From positions 1-6,471 of the forward strand of contig JABDJG010000142.1 in NCBI GenBank assembly GCA_013002595.1: DNA of 6,471 nt, in the 5' to 3' direction. Position 1 is the first letter of the stretch. Every line of letters starts with the position of its first letter. Positions 1-6,370 of this stretch are shown piece after piece. The stretch is from Hyphomicrobiales bacterium. Its GTDB lineage: Bacteria; Pseudomonadota; Alphaproteobacteria; Rhizobiales; Aestuariivirgaceae. The translations under genes were made by a program, and so were the position numbers. Under the pieces are notes generated by a model that saw only the letters and a program-made list of their open reading frames with translations, was not told the DNA's origin and did no database searches.

Positions 1-1478
1 AACGTGCCGCCCATCATCGGCTGCGGCGTCTTCTTCTGCCACTTGATCTTGCCGGTGTTGTAGTCGACGGCAGTCACGTTGCCGAACTGATCGGAACCCG
101 GGATTACCTTAAAGGCGCCACCGAGCCAGAGCTTGCCGCCCGGATAGGGCGAGCTCTCGACGTGATAGGTCATCGGCTGATGCAGGTTGATGGCGTAGGT
201 CAGGCCAAGCCCGGCATCGACCGTCATTGGCGACCACTCAACACCGCCATTGGCGCCCGGCAGCATGCGCGCGCCTTCCTTGGTCGGCAGTACCCACATG
301 TTCTCCTGCGGCACCATCGCTTCGGAGTGCCGGATCAGGCTGCAGTCGTCGGCCTTGTGCACATAGACATGACCGGTCTTGCCGCCATGCAACACACCAT
401 CGACCGTGTTGCCGTCATTGTCCTTGACCTTGGTCAGGATCGGCGGGCTGACCGCATCCAGGTCCCACACGTCATGGGCGATATACTGGAAGTGGCAAAT
501 ATAATTTCCAGTATCCAGATCCACCGAGATCAGGGAGTTGGTGTAAAGGTTGTCACCCGGCCGCAAGGAGCCATCTAGATCAGGTGACGGGTTGCCGGCA
601 ACGAAATAGATCCGGTTCCGCTCCAGATCGACAGCCGGATTCTGCCAGACACCGCCACCGAGTGTCTTGTAAGGATCGCCCTGTTCTTTCAGGGCCGCTT
701 TTTCCGCCTCGATATCACGCAGCATGTCGCGCCCGGTGGCATCGTGCGTTGCCCATACACCGACAGAATTCTCAGCGGTGCTGTGGAAGGTCCACAGCAG
801 GTCGCCGGACTTCCAGTCAAAGGCTTTTACAAACCCGCGCACGCCATATTCGCCACCATTGGTGCCGATCAGCACCTTGCCGTTCACAACGCTTGGTGCC
901 ATCGTTTCACTGTACCCAAGCTCAGGATCAGCGATCTGTGTTTCCCACAAAAGCTTGCCGGTCTTGGCATCGAGCGACACGAGCTTGGCATCGAGCGTGC
1001 CCATATAGAGCCTGTCACCATAAATCGCCACGCCGCGATTGTTCGGACCGCAGCAATATGTCGTCACCGGACCCATCTTGTGTTTGAAGTGCCAGATCTG
1101 TTCGCCGGTCTTGGCGTTCAGCGCATAGACATGATTGAAGGAGGTGGTGACATACATCACGCCATTGACCACGATCGGAGTCGTTTCCATGGATTCAACC
1201 ACTTCGGTCTGGAAGATCCAGGCCGGGCGCAGGTTTTGCACATTACCAGCATTGATCTGGCGCGCGGGATAATAGCGCGTCTGGGCGTAATTGCCGTTGG
1301 TGTGCAGGAAGTTGTTACCATCGCCATCAGCACGGTTGAGCATGTCCTGAGTGACGACACCCATGTCACCATAAAGCGTTCCGCCTTGCACTTCCTGGGC
1401 CGCCACCGGAGCAGCCACACTGACCATTGCAGCAAGCCCAGCCGATGCAGCCAGACCTTTCAGTGAATGCCTGTACAT
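1..1478 (-). CDS. PQQ-dependent alcohol dehydrogenase (quinoprotein), Asp-X-Asp lanthanide-type, C-terminus cut by window edge
   Basis: This is a periplasmic quinoprotein of the methanol/ethanol dehydrogenase family, which oxidises an alcohol and passes electrons from PQQ to a cytochrome c. The visible 492 residues begin with a Sec signal peptide (cleavage likely after APVAA, residue 27). Seen next are a vicinal Cys142-Cys143 in [11 protein letters not shown] (the disulfide ring over PQQ), Glu210 in GGEYGVRG and Asn296 in GNPSP (metal ligands), and WDLD with catalytic Asp339 and a second Asp341. The Asn-to-Asp spacing of 43 residues equals that of XoxF methanol dehydrogenase (N256/D299), so Asp341 matches its lanthanide ligand D301; calcium-type MxaF has Ala there. 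Repeated propeller strands with GxxxW-type ends are visible. The ATG at 1478 follows AGGAGG (1484-1489) by 5 nt. Roughly 80-110 residues are missing, so a fused cytochrome c domain cannot be excluded. It does not look like canonical XoxF around the Cys pair; an ExaF/PedH-like or other clade is more likely. The substrate is unknown. Confidence 0.95.
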
Positions 1479-1483
1479 GCCTT

Positions 1484-1489
1484 CCTCCT
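1484..1489 (-). promoter_or_regulatory. Strong Shine-Dalgarno of the quinoprotein gene
   Basis: Read on the minus strand this is AGGAGG, within GAGGAGGAAGG, 5 nt before the ATG at 1478. It fixes the start, and its near-perfect match suggests a highly translated gene, as expected for an abundant periplasmic dehydrogenase. Confidence 0.8.
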
Positions 1490-1529
1490 CATTTTGTTGT
1501 GATTTTGTGCTCCCAAAGTAACACCTAAC

Positions 1530-1542
1530 CAAACCGGGTTTG
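1530..1542. repeat. Perfect 13-bp palindrome, candidate operator
   Basis: CAAACC-G-GGTTTG is a perfect inverted repeat of two 6-bp arms around one base, 52 bp upstream of the quinoprotein ATG. It directly abuts a second, weaker inverted repeat (GTAG, 7 bp, CTAC at 1542-1556). Position and symmetry fit a regulator-binding site. No T-run follows, so it is not a terminator. The cognate regulator is not in the window. Confidence 0.45.
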
Positions 1543-1642
1543 TAGTATTGGGCTACCGCACAATTGCCGGACCGCATATGAATTGTCAGGACTTGACACA
1601 AGGCTGAAACTAATCTCGCTTAGGCAAAACGGCCCTCTGATC

Positions 1643-1650
1643 GGAAGGAA
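1643..1650 (+). promoter_or_regulatory. Shine-Dalgarno deciding the GTG start of the propeller gene
   Basis: GGAAGGAA lies 7 nt before the in-frame GTG at 1658. The open frame extends further upstream to a TTG at 1583, but that start has no ribosome binding site and would put about 25 residues before the hydrophobic signal segment. The ATG at 1651 is out of frame and meets a stop after five codons. Confidence 0.7.
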
Positions 1651-1657
1651 ATGTGTT

Positions 1658-2656
1658 GTGTGGCGTAAACTGGTAATAATTCCTGCCTTGATCATGTTCT
1701 TCAGCGCCGGCTTTTTATCGTTGGAAGACAGTCGGTTATCGGCAAAAGACACCGGCCTGGTTTTCATCAGCAACGAAAAGAGCAACGACATCACCGTGCT
1801 CAACCTGAAGGGCGAGGTGCTGCGCTCTTTCCCGACCTGCGCCCGGCCGCGCGGAATGCATTTTTCGCATGATAGGATGGAATTTTACGTCGGTTGCGCC
1901 GATGACTCGACGATTGCCATATACGAAACCGCGACCCAGAAACTGGTCAGGCGCATTCGCAACGTGGAGGAGCCTGAAACCTTCGACCTCCATCCCGATG
2001 GCATCCACCTGTACGTCTCGAACGAAGAAGATGCCGCCGCCAGCGTCATTGATGTCAACACCGGCAAACTGGTCGCCGAATATGACACCGGCGAGGAACC
2101 GGAAGGTGTTCAGTTCACCGAGGACGGCAAACTGGTCTTTGTTGCCTCTGAAGCTGCCAATCTGGTGCACGTGATCGACACCGTCAAAGGCGAAGTCATC
2201 AAGGATATTCTCGTCGACACCAGGCCCCGGCGTTTTGCCTTGACGCCTGGCGACAAGGAACTGTGGGTTTCAGCCGAACTTGCCGGCATCGTCAACATTA
2301 TCGATGTCGGGACCTACAAACTGATCGGCGACATCGCCTTCCTGCCAACCGGCATGCGCAAGGAAGAAGTCACACCGGTCGATCTGTTGATCACGCGGGA
2401 CGGTAGCCGGGCCTATGTCGCCCTTGGCCGCGCCAACCACGTCGCCGTCGTCGACGTCAAAGCGCGCAAGGTTATAAAGTACATCCTCGTTGGCAAACGC
2501 TCCTGGGGCCTTGCCCTCACGCAGGACGAGAGCAAGCTGTATGTCGCCAACGGCCTGTCTGACGATATCTCCATCATCGACACCGCTTCATTGAAGGTCG
2601 ACAAGTCCATCCCCGTCGGCACGGTGCCCTACGGCATCCTGATCGATGATCATTAG
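1658..2656 (+). CDS. PQQ-dependent catabolism-associated YVTN beta-propeller protein (exported)
   Basis: The 332-residue product (GTG start) begins with VWRK and a hydrophobic stretch to about residue 21, so it is exported or anchored in the membrane; the cleavage site is unclear. Seven YVTN-like repeats follow, each a beta strand of the type LYVSN or VFVAS, then a turn, then a VID or similar ending. They start near residues LVFISN (34) and FYVGC (76) and end with LYVANG close to the C-terminus. This is the length and repeat number of the beta-propeller family that occurs in transport operons next to PQQ-dependent alcohol oxidation genes. Cys61 and Cys80 could form a disulfide. Such propellers act as periplasmic binding or scaffold proteins; the molecular role is not established. 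The gene diverges from the quinoprotein gene and overlaps the next gene by 11 nt, so the two are probably co-translated. A role in metal or substrate handling is inference. Confidence 0.9.
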   Translation: MWRKLVIIPALIMFFSAGFLSLEDSRLSAKDTGLVFISNEKSNDITVLNLKGEVLRSFPTCARPRGMHFSHDRMEFYVGCADDSTIAIYETATQKLVRRIRNVEEPETFDLHPDGIHLYVSNEEDAAASVIDVNTGKLVAEYDTGEEPEGVQFTEDGKLVFVASEAANLVHVIDTVKGEVIKDILVDTRPRRFALTPGDKELWVSAELAGIVNIIDVGTYKLIGDIAFLPTGMRKEEVTPVDLLITRDGSRAYVALGRANHVAVVDVKARKVIKYILVGKRSWGLALTQDESKLYVANGLSDDISIIDTASLKVDKSIPVGTVPYGILIDDH

Positions 2657-3821
2657 GTTGCTCACACTGCTGAGTGTCCTGCTGGCAGTCAGCCCACCGG
2701 CTGCAAGCCAACAGGCCGAGCTGGTGCTGACCTACGTCTCGCGTGATGGCGACCGGGCTTACCAGCGCCAGCGCCGCTACACCGGCCTGGTGTTGCGCCA
2801 GAAATTTGCCCTTATCGACGCGGTCAAGGCCGGCATCAAGGAAAGCCGCATCCTCGGCCGGGCGATCGGTGTTAAGTTCACGCTCTCGCAGTTGGTTCTC
2901 GGCCCGGACGATCCGCCGGCAGATGCCGTGCGGCGCCATATCGGCGAGACGGGCAGCCGCATCTTGATCATGGATGTTCCGCTCGAAGACCTCACCGGCA
3001 TTTCCGGTAAACTTGCAACCCGGGACGTGATCCTGCTCAACCCGCGCCATCGCACCATGAGCCTGCGCCGGGAGAACTGCCATAGTGCTCTGTTCCATAC
3101 CGCCGCAAGCGACGCGATGCTGGCTGATGGTCTGGCCCAGTACCTGCGCAGACGCGGCTGGACCCGCGTTCTGATGCTGGTCGGCGAACAGGAGCGCGAC
3201 AAGATCTCGGCTGCCGCATTTGCCGATGCGGCGATAAAGTTCGGCCTCGACATCACCGCCCGGCGCAACTTTGTTCCAACCAACGACCCGCGCCAGCGCG
3301 ACCAGAACAACATCGCCCTGCTCACCCAGGGCACCTATGATGTCGTCCACATCAGCGACCACATTGGTGACTTTGGCCGCTATGTGCCGTTCCAGACAGC
3401 CCAGCCGCGCCCCGTCGTCGGTGACCATGGCCTGAGATCGAGCGGCTGGCACTGGACCTGGGAGCGTCATGGCGCCCCGCAACTGAACCAGCGGTTCGCA
3501 CGCGAGGCCAAACGCGACATGACCGACACCGATTGGGCCGCCTGGGCCGCTGTCAAATCCGTTGTCGAAGCCGTCACCCGGACCAGGCAGACAGATACGC
3601 GCGCCATCGCCAGTTACCTGCGTGGTGATCAGTTCGTGCTCGACGGCTACAAGGGGACACCGGGCAACTTCCGCATTTGGAACAACCAGTTACGCCAGCC
3701 GGTTCTCGTGCACACCCATGACGCCGTGATCGACCGCGCACCACTGGAAGGCTTTCTCCATAAGACCTCAACGCTGGACACGCTCGGCGACGATGAGCCA
3801 AACTCGGCCTGCCGCTTCTAA
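2646..3821 (+). CDS. Periplasmic ABC-type substrate-binding protein of the PQQ-dependent alcohol dehydrogenase system
   Basis: The 391-residue product has a short Sec signal peptide (MIIRLLTLLSVLLAVSPPAA), with cleavage likely around residues 21-24. There is no lipobox cysteine, so it should be a soluble periplasmic protein. The body resembles the branched-chain amino acid type (type I) periplasmic binding fold. Strand LVLTYVSRDGD comes first, then RILIMDVPLEDL, a central hinge strand WTRVLMLVGEQERD near residue 173, DVVHISDHIGDF, and a C-terminal GTPGNFRIWNNQLRQPVLV segment that is typical of this fold. Length, context and the EPNSACRF tail fit the binding-protein family tied to PQQ-dependent alcohol degradation. 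The only two cysteines are Cys145 and Cys389. The ATG lies inside the end of the propeller gene with no good ribosome binding site of its own, which points to translational coupling. No ATPase or permease gene follows. The ligand is unknown. Confidence 0.88.
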   Translation: MIIRLLTLLSVLLAVSPPAASQQAELVLTYVSRDGDRAYQRQRRYTGLVLRQKFALIDAVKAGIKESRILGRAIGVKFTLSQLVLGPDDPPADAVRRHIGETGSRILIMDVPLEDLTGISGKLATRDVILLNPRHRTMSLRRENCHSALFHTAASDAMLADGLAQYLRRRGWTRVLMLVGEQERDKISAAAFADAAIKFGLDITARRNFVPTNDPRQRDQNNIALLTQGTYDVVHISDHIGDFGRYVPFQTAQPRPVVGDHGLRSSGWHWTWERHGAPQLNQRFAREAKRDMTDTDWAAWAAVKSVVEAVTRTRQTDTRAIASYLRGDQFVLDGYKGTPGNFRIWNNQLRQPVLVHTHDAVIDRAPLEGFLHKTSTLDTLGDDEPNSACRF

Positions 3822-3855
3822 TTTTCGACAACCACAATAAGACGGGAAACCCAAA

Positions 3856-4614
3856 ATGAGACTCGAAGGAAAGACCGCAATCGTGACCGGCGGCGCATCC
3901 GGCTTTGGCCGCGGCATCGTCCACCGCTTTGCCGAAGAAGGCGCCCAGGTCGTGATTTCCGACCTCAATGAGGAAGGCGCCAACATCGTTGCCGACGAAG
4001 TGCGCAGCATTGGCGCCAAGGCGGTCACCGTACGCTGCGATGTCAGCGTCAATGACGATGTCAAACGCATGGTCGGCGTTGCCGTCGACAGCTTCGGCAA
4101 GCTTGACATCATGGTCAATAACGCCGGCATGCCACAACGCAATCAGCCGGCCCTTGATGTCGATGAGGATACTTTCGATCAGCTGTTTGCCGTCAACTGC
4201 AAGAGCCTGTACCTGGCCGCCATCCATGCCGTGCCGGTGTTCCGTGACAACGGGGGTGGTGCGATGATCAACACGACATCGACCGCAGCGCTCAGGCCGC
4301 GCCCGGGTCTGACCTGGTACAATGGCGCCAAGGGCGGTGCGACCACGCTGACCAAGGCCATGGCGGTCGAATTCGCCAGCGACAATATTCGTGTCAACGC
4401 CATCGCGCCGGTCGCCGGCGACACCCCCATGCTGGCCGAGTTCCTCGGTGGCGCCGTCACCAACGAGATGTACGCCAAGTTCGTTTCCACGGTGCCGATC
4501 GGAAGACTATCGACCCCGAGCGATATCGCCAACGCTGCCCTGTTCCTGGCATCGGATGAAGCCTCCTTCCTGACCGGCGTTTGCCTCGAAGTCGACGGCG
4601 GAAGGTGCATTTAG
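3856..4614 (+). CDS. Short-chain dehydrogenase/reductase, NAD(H)-type, FabG/glucose-dehydrogenase-like
   Basis: This cytoplasmic classical SDR has 252 residues, the usual length. It shows the nucleotide-binding TGGASGFG (residues 11-18), Asp36 at the end of the second strand (favours NAD over NADP), NNAG at 88-91, and the full catalytic set Asn114, Ser142, Tyr155 and Lys159 in YNGAK. It ends with the typical LTGVCLEVDGG. It would interconvert a hydroxyl and a carbonyl; the substrate cannot be read from the sequence. The gene starts 34 nt after the binding-protein gene on the same strand with GGGA (3844-3847) 8 nt before the ATG, so it is probably the third gene of the operon. It sits where the transporter ATPase gene would be expected. 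A role in oxidising products of the periplasmic alcohol dehydrogenase is plausible but inferred. Confidence 0.9.
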   Translation: MRLEGKTAIVTGGASGFGRGIVHRFAEEGAQVVISDLNEEGANIVADEVRSIGAKAVTVRCDVSVNDDVKRMVGVAVDSFGKLDIMVNNAGMPQRNQPALDVDEDTFDQLFAVNCKSLYLAAIHAVPVFRDNGGGAMINTTSTAALRPRPGLTWYNGAKGGATTLTKAMAVEFASDNIRVNAIAPVAGDTPMLAEFLGGAVTNEMYAKFVSTVPIGRLSTPSDIANAALFLASDEASFLTGVCLEVDGGRCI

Positions 4615-4688
4615 GCTGAATCAGACTGCGATGAAGAACGTCTAAGACACTGAACAAAAAGAGTTTTATTCAGCACCCTTTCAATCGT

Positions 4689-5291
4689 TCAAAAACCGCC
4701 GGTTTCAAGCCATCTGTCGAGATGCGCCAGGCGGTCACCGCCCCAGAACGGCTCTTCATCGACGATGATATACGGTGAACCAAACACTCCGCGTGCCATC
4801 GCATCGCCGGTCTCCTGGCGCAGCCGGCCCTTCACGGCATCGTCCTGCGCACCGGCCATTACGTCTTCTGGCGCATAGCCCAGCCCTTGCGCCACCCCGA
4901 CTGCAACCAACGGGTCGGCGGTATCGCGGCCATCAATCCAGTACTTGCGATACGCCGCCTTTGCGAACTCGGCTGCCTTGGCCTTGTCCTGGCCCTCGAT
5001 CCAGTAGAACACCCGCGACGGCGGCACCGGACTGGCTGGAAAGTTCGCCGGCAGCTGCATATCGGTCAGCCCGTTGAAGCGCCCCGTGCGCAAAAAGTCC
5101 TTGATCGCATATTCGCGCTTCAAGGGATGCTCAAGGGGCACACCGCCATGCTCCTTGTAGACGGCGCCGATCAGAAATGGCCGCCATTCGATCTCGCGGC
5201 CATGCCGCTCGGCAATCTGATCGATCAGCGTACTGGCGACAAATCCGTACGGCGATGAAAAGTCGAAGAAGAATTCTATGGCACCCGGCAT
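4689..5291 (-). CDS. 2-hydroxychromene-2-carboxylate isomerase family protein (DsbA-like/kappa-class GST fold)
   Basis: The 200-residue protein fits the length of the HCCA isomerase/kappa GST family, glutathione-dependent enzymes with a thioredoxin fold and a helical insertion. Its N-terminus IEFFFDFSSPYGF aligns with the DFLSP motif of NahD, making Ser13 the likely glutathione-activating serine; there is no CxxC, so it is not a disulfide oxidoreductase. WRPFLIGAVYKEHGG follows, then the cis-proline loop GVFGSPY (168-174) and the family ending FWGGDRL (182-188). There is no signal peptide, so it is cytoplasmic. The ATG at 5291 is preceded by AAGGAG (5300-5305) at 8 nt. It lies 39 nt downstream of the BadH-like gene and is probably co-transcribed with it. 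In naphthalene degradation the family isomerises a chromene carboxylate, but no other naphthalene gene is here, so the true substrate may be another aromatic or alicyclic intermediate, or the enzyme may act as a glutathione transferase. Confidence 0.88.
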   Translation of the reverse strand: MPGAIEFFFDFSSPYGFVASTLIDQIAERHGREIEWRPFLIGAVYKEHGGVPLEHPLKREYAIKDFLRTGRFNGLTDMQLPANFPASPVPPSRVFYWIEGQDKAKAAEFAKAAYRKYWIDGRDTADPLVAVGVAQGLGYAPEDVMAGAQDDAVKGRLRQETGDAMARGVFGSPYIIVDEEPFWGGDRLAHLDRWLETGGF

Positions 5292-5299
5292 TCGAATAG

Positions 5300-5305
5300 C
5301 TCCTT
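5300..5305 (-). promoter_or_regulatory. Shine-Dalgarno of the HCCA isomerase family gene
   Basis: AAGGAG on the minus strand, 8 nt before the ATG at 5291 and inside the 39-nt gap to the upstream BadH-like gene. It supports this start and independent ribosome loading within the operon. Confidence 0.7.
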
Positions 5306-5330
5306 TGCTTTGTTGTCCTGGATCTGACCG

Positions 5331-6095
5331 TCAACCGCTCATGGTCAGCCCGCCGGAAACGCTGATGACCTGGCCGGTCACATAGGCGGCATCGTCACTG
5401 GCCAGAAAGGCGATGGTGCCCGAAATATCCTCGGGCTGGCCGATACGTCCCATCGGAATAGCCCGGCGCATCGCCTCGCGCAACTTGACGGGATTGCCTG
5501 CGCCTTCGGCATAGCCGTCGAACAAGGCGGTGTCGGTCGGGCCAGGGCACACGACGTTGAAGGTAATACCGTTGCGGGCATGCTCGCGCGCCAGCGTCTT
5601 TGACAGCCCCATCATGCCCGCCTTGCAGGCGGCATAGACGGATTCGCCCGATGACCCGACCCGCGCTGCATCCGATGCCACATTGACCACCCGGCCATAA
5701 CCGCGCTCGACCATGCCCGGCAGGATCGCGTAATGCATGTTCAACGGACCCACGAGATTGATATCAATGACTTTTTGCCAGAATTTCGGATCGGTCTTCA
5801 CAAACGGACAAAACCGGTCCCACCCGGCATTGTTGACCAGGACGGCGATTTCCCCGAGCTGCCTTTCTGTTTCACCGACCGCCGCTGTTACCGCGTCCAG
5901 TTGTGTGATGTCGGCCGACAGGGCACAAGCCTGACCACCGGCATCATCTATGGCCTTGGCCGTCTTGCTTGCCGCAGCTTCGTTGAGATCAAGCACCGCA
6001 ACCCTGGCGCCTTCTTTGGCGAACCGGCCGCAAACTGCCGATCCGATGCCACCACCGCCACCGGTCACGAGAACCGTCTTGCCTGCAAACCTCAA
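5331..6095 (-). CDS. BadH-like short-chain dehydrogenase (2-hydroxycyclohexanecarboxyl-CoA dehydrogenase type)
   Basis: This 254-residue classical SDR has TGGGGGIG (residues 11-18), Asp36 for NAD preference, NNAG at 88-91, and catalytic Asn113, Ser141, Tyr154 and Lys158 in YAACK. Several stretches match my recollection of BadH from Rhodopseudomonas: VNNAGWD, LPGMVERGYGR, ASDAARVGSSGE, LAREHARNGIT, VCPGPTDTAL and the tail SVSGGLTM. BadH oxidises 2-hydroxycyclohexanecarboxyl-CoA to the 2-keto thioester in alicyclic acid/benzoate degradation. Similar enzymes in other bacteria may act on other cyclic or hydroxyacyl-CoA substrates, and no further bad gene is present. The start is TTG at 6095: an in-frame TAA lies at 6111-6113, the only other upstream candidate is CTG at 6098, and the first internal Met is residue 120. 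AGGGG lies 7 nt upstream. It is the first gene of a two-gene operon with the isomerase gene 39 nt downstream. Confidence 0.9.
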   Translation of the reverse strand: MRFAGKTVLVTGGGGGIGSAVCGRFAKEGARVAVLDLNEAAASKTAKAIDDAGGQACALSADITQLDAVTAAVGETERQLGEIAVLVNNAGWDRFCPFVKTDPKFWQKVIDINLVGPLNMHYAILPGMVERGYGRVVNVASDAARVGSSGESVYAACKAGMMGLSKTLAREHARNGITFNVVCPGPTDTALFDGYAEGAGNPVKLREAMRRAIPMGRIGQPEDISGTIAFLASDDAAYVTGQVISVSGGLTMSG

Positions 6096-6100
6096 CAGAT

Positions 6101-6107
6101 TTCCCCT
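6101..6107 (-). promoter_or_regulatory. Shine-Dalgarno supporting the TTG start of the BadH-like gene
   Basis: AGGGGAA on the minus strand, with AGGGG ending 7 nt before the TTG at 6095. Because a stop lies just upstream in frame, this site makes TTG the best start and explains the absence of an ATG. Confidence 0.65.
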
Positions 6108-6206
6108 ATTTTAACCGCCGTGTTTGCGGCAAATTCGCCGATTCCCTGGAACTTGCCGTGATCGATATCCTGTCTCAATGAGCGTTACCGCACAAGATCG
6201 ACCATT

Positions 6207-6233
6207 GCACTAAGTGTGCGAATCACTCAGTGA
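6207..6233. repeat. Tandem CACTNAGTG palindromes, candidate operator pair
   Basis: CACTAAGTG (6208-6216) and CACTCAGTG (6224-6232) are each perfect 4-1-4 inverted repeats, the second extending to TCACTCAGTGA. Their centres are 16 bp apart. They lie 113-137 bp upstream of the BadH-like start. Two like palindromes at close fixed spacing suggest cooperative binding of a dimeric regulator that may control the ring-degradation operon, the divergent gene or both. The regulator is not encoded in the window. Confidence 0.5.
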
Positions 6234-6370
6234 GGTCAAATATGGTTGCGAATATCTGTGCCCTGAGGGAAGGTACAAACCTGTTTATGACGTGCGACTA
6301 AAGTTGTAGTTTCCTTTATAAATTGACTAGATTGGCAGCATGAGGCCACCGAGGCAAATTTAGCAAAGCT

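Larger units (their letters stand above)
1479..1657. promoter_or_regulatory. Divergent promoter/operator region between the quinoprotein gene and the propeller operon
   Basis: These 179 bp separate two head-to-head transcription units, so promoters for both must lie here or overlap the gene starts. A consensus -35 hexamer TTGACA is seen at 1593-1598 pointing toward the propeller gene, but no convincing -10 follows at 16-18 bp. This would fit an activator-dependent promoter. No clear sigma70 pair is visible toward the quinoprotein gene. Two inverted repeats (1530-1542 and 1542-1556) lie on the quinoprotein side and could bind a shared regulator. That assignment is inference. Confidence 0.55.
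6096..6370. promoter_or_regulatory. Divergent intergenic region with candidate operators
   Basis: This 275-bp gene-free and relatively AT-rich stretch lies between the BadH-like operon (minus) and the partial exported-protein gene (plus). It contains the tandem CACTNAGTG palindromes, a CCCTGAGGG palindrome at 6261-6269, and a copy of TGCGAAT at 6217-6223 repeated at 6247-6253. A TATAAA at 6317-6322 could be a -10 element for the plus-strand gene, but its -35 match is poor. No RNA gene or terminator hairpin was recognised. Confidence 0.5.

Noticed and set aside
162..1466. Several long open frames on the plus strand opposite the quinoprotein gene (for example 162-578, 584-1087, 744-1466)
   Set aside because: They lie antisense to a clear quinoprotein reading frame, have low-complexity compositions rich in Arg, His and Ser, and show no recognisable motif. 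They are coding shadows.
1651..1668. ATG at 1651 as the start of the propeller gene
   Set aside because: It is out of frame and stops after five codons; the in-frame GTG at 1658 is correctly spaced from GGAAGGAA.
2574..4227. Long minus-strand open frames opposite the binding-protein and SDR genes (2574-3482, 3574-4227)
   Set aside because: Each lies across well-supported plus-strand genes with complete family motifs; the antisense products resemble no family and are GC-driven shadows.
4615..4688. Possible bidirectional terminator between the convergent genes: GCTGAAT (4615-4621) and ATTCAGC (4668-4674)
   Set aside because: The arms are only 7 bp with a 46-nt loop and no adjacent GC stem plus T-run, so an intrinsic terminator is not supported. 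No other hairpin was seen in this gap.
6294..6322. Sigma70 promoter with -10 TATAAA (6317-6322) and -35 GCGACT (6294-6299)
   Set aside because: The -35 matches only three of six consensus bases, so it is too weak to annotate as a separate promoter.
6340..6363. Seven-codon mini-ORF (ATG 6340 to TAG 6361) just upstream of the exported-protein gene, as a possible leader peptide
   Set aside because: No ribosome binding site, no codon run or attenuator hairpin; indistinguishable from chance.
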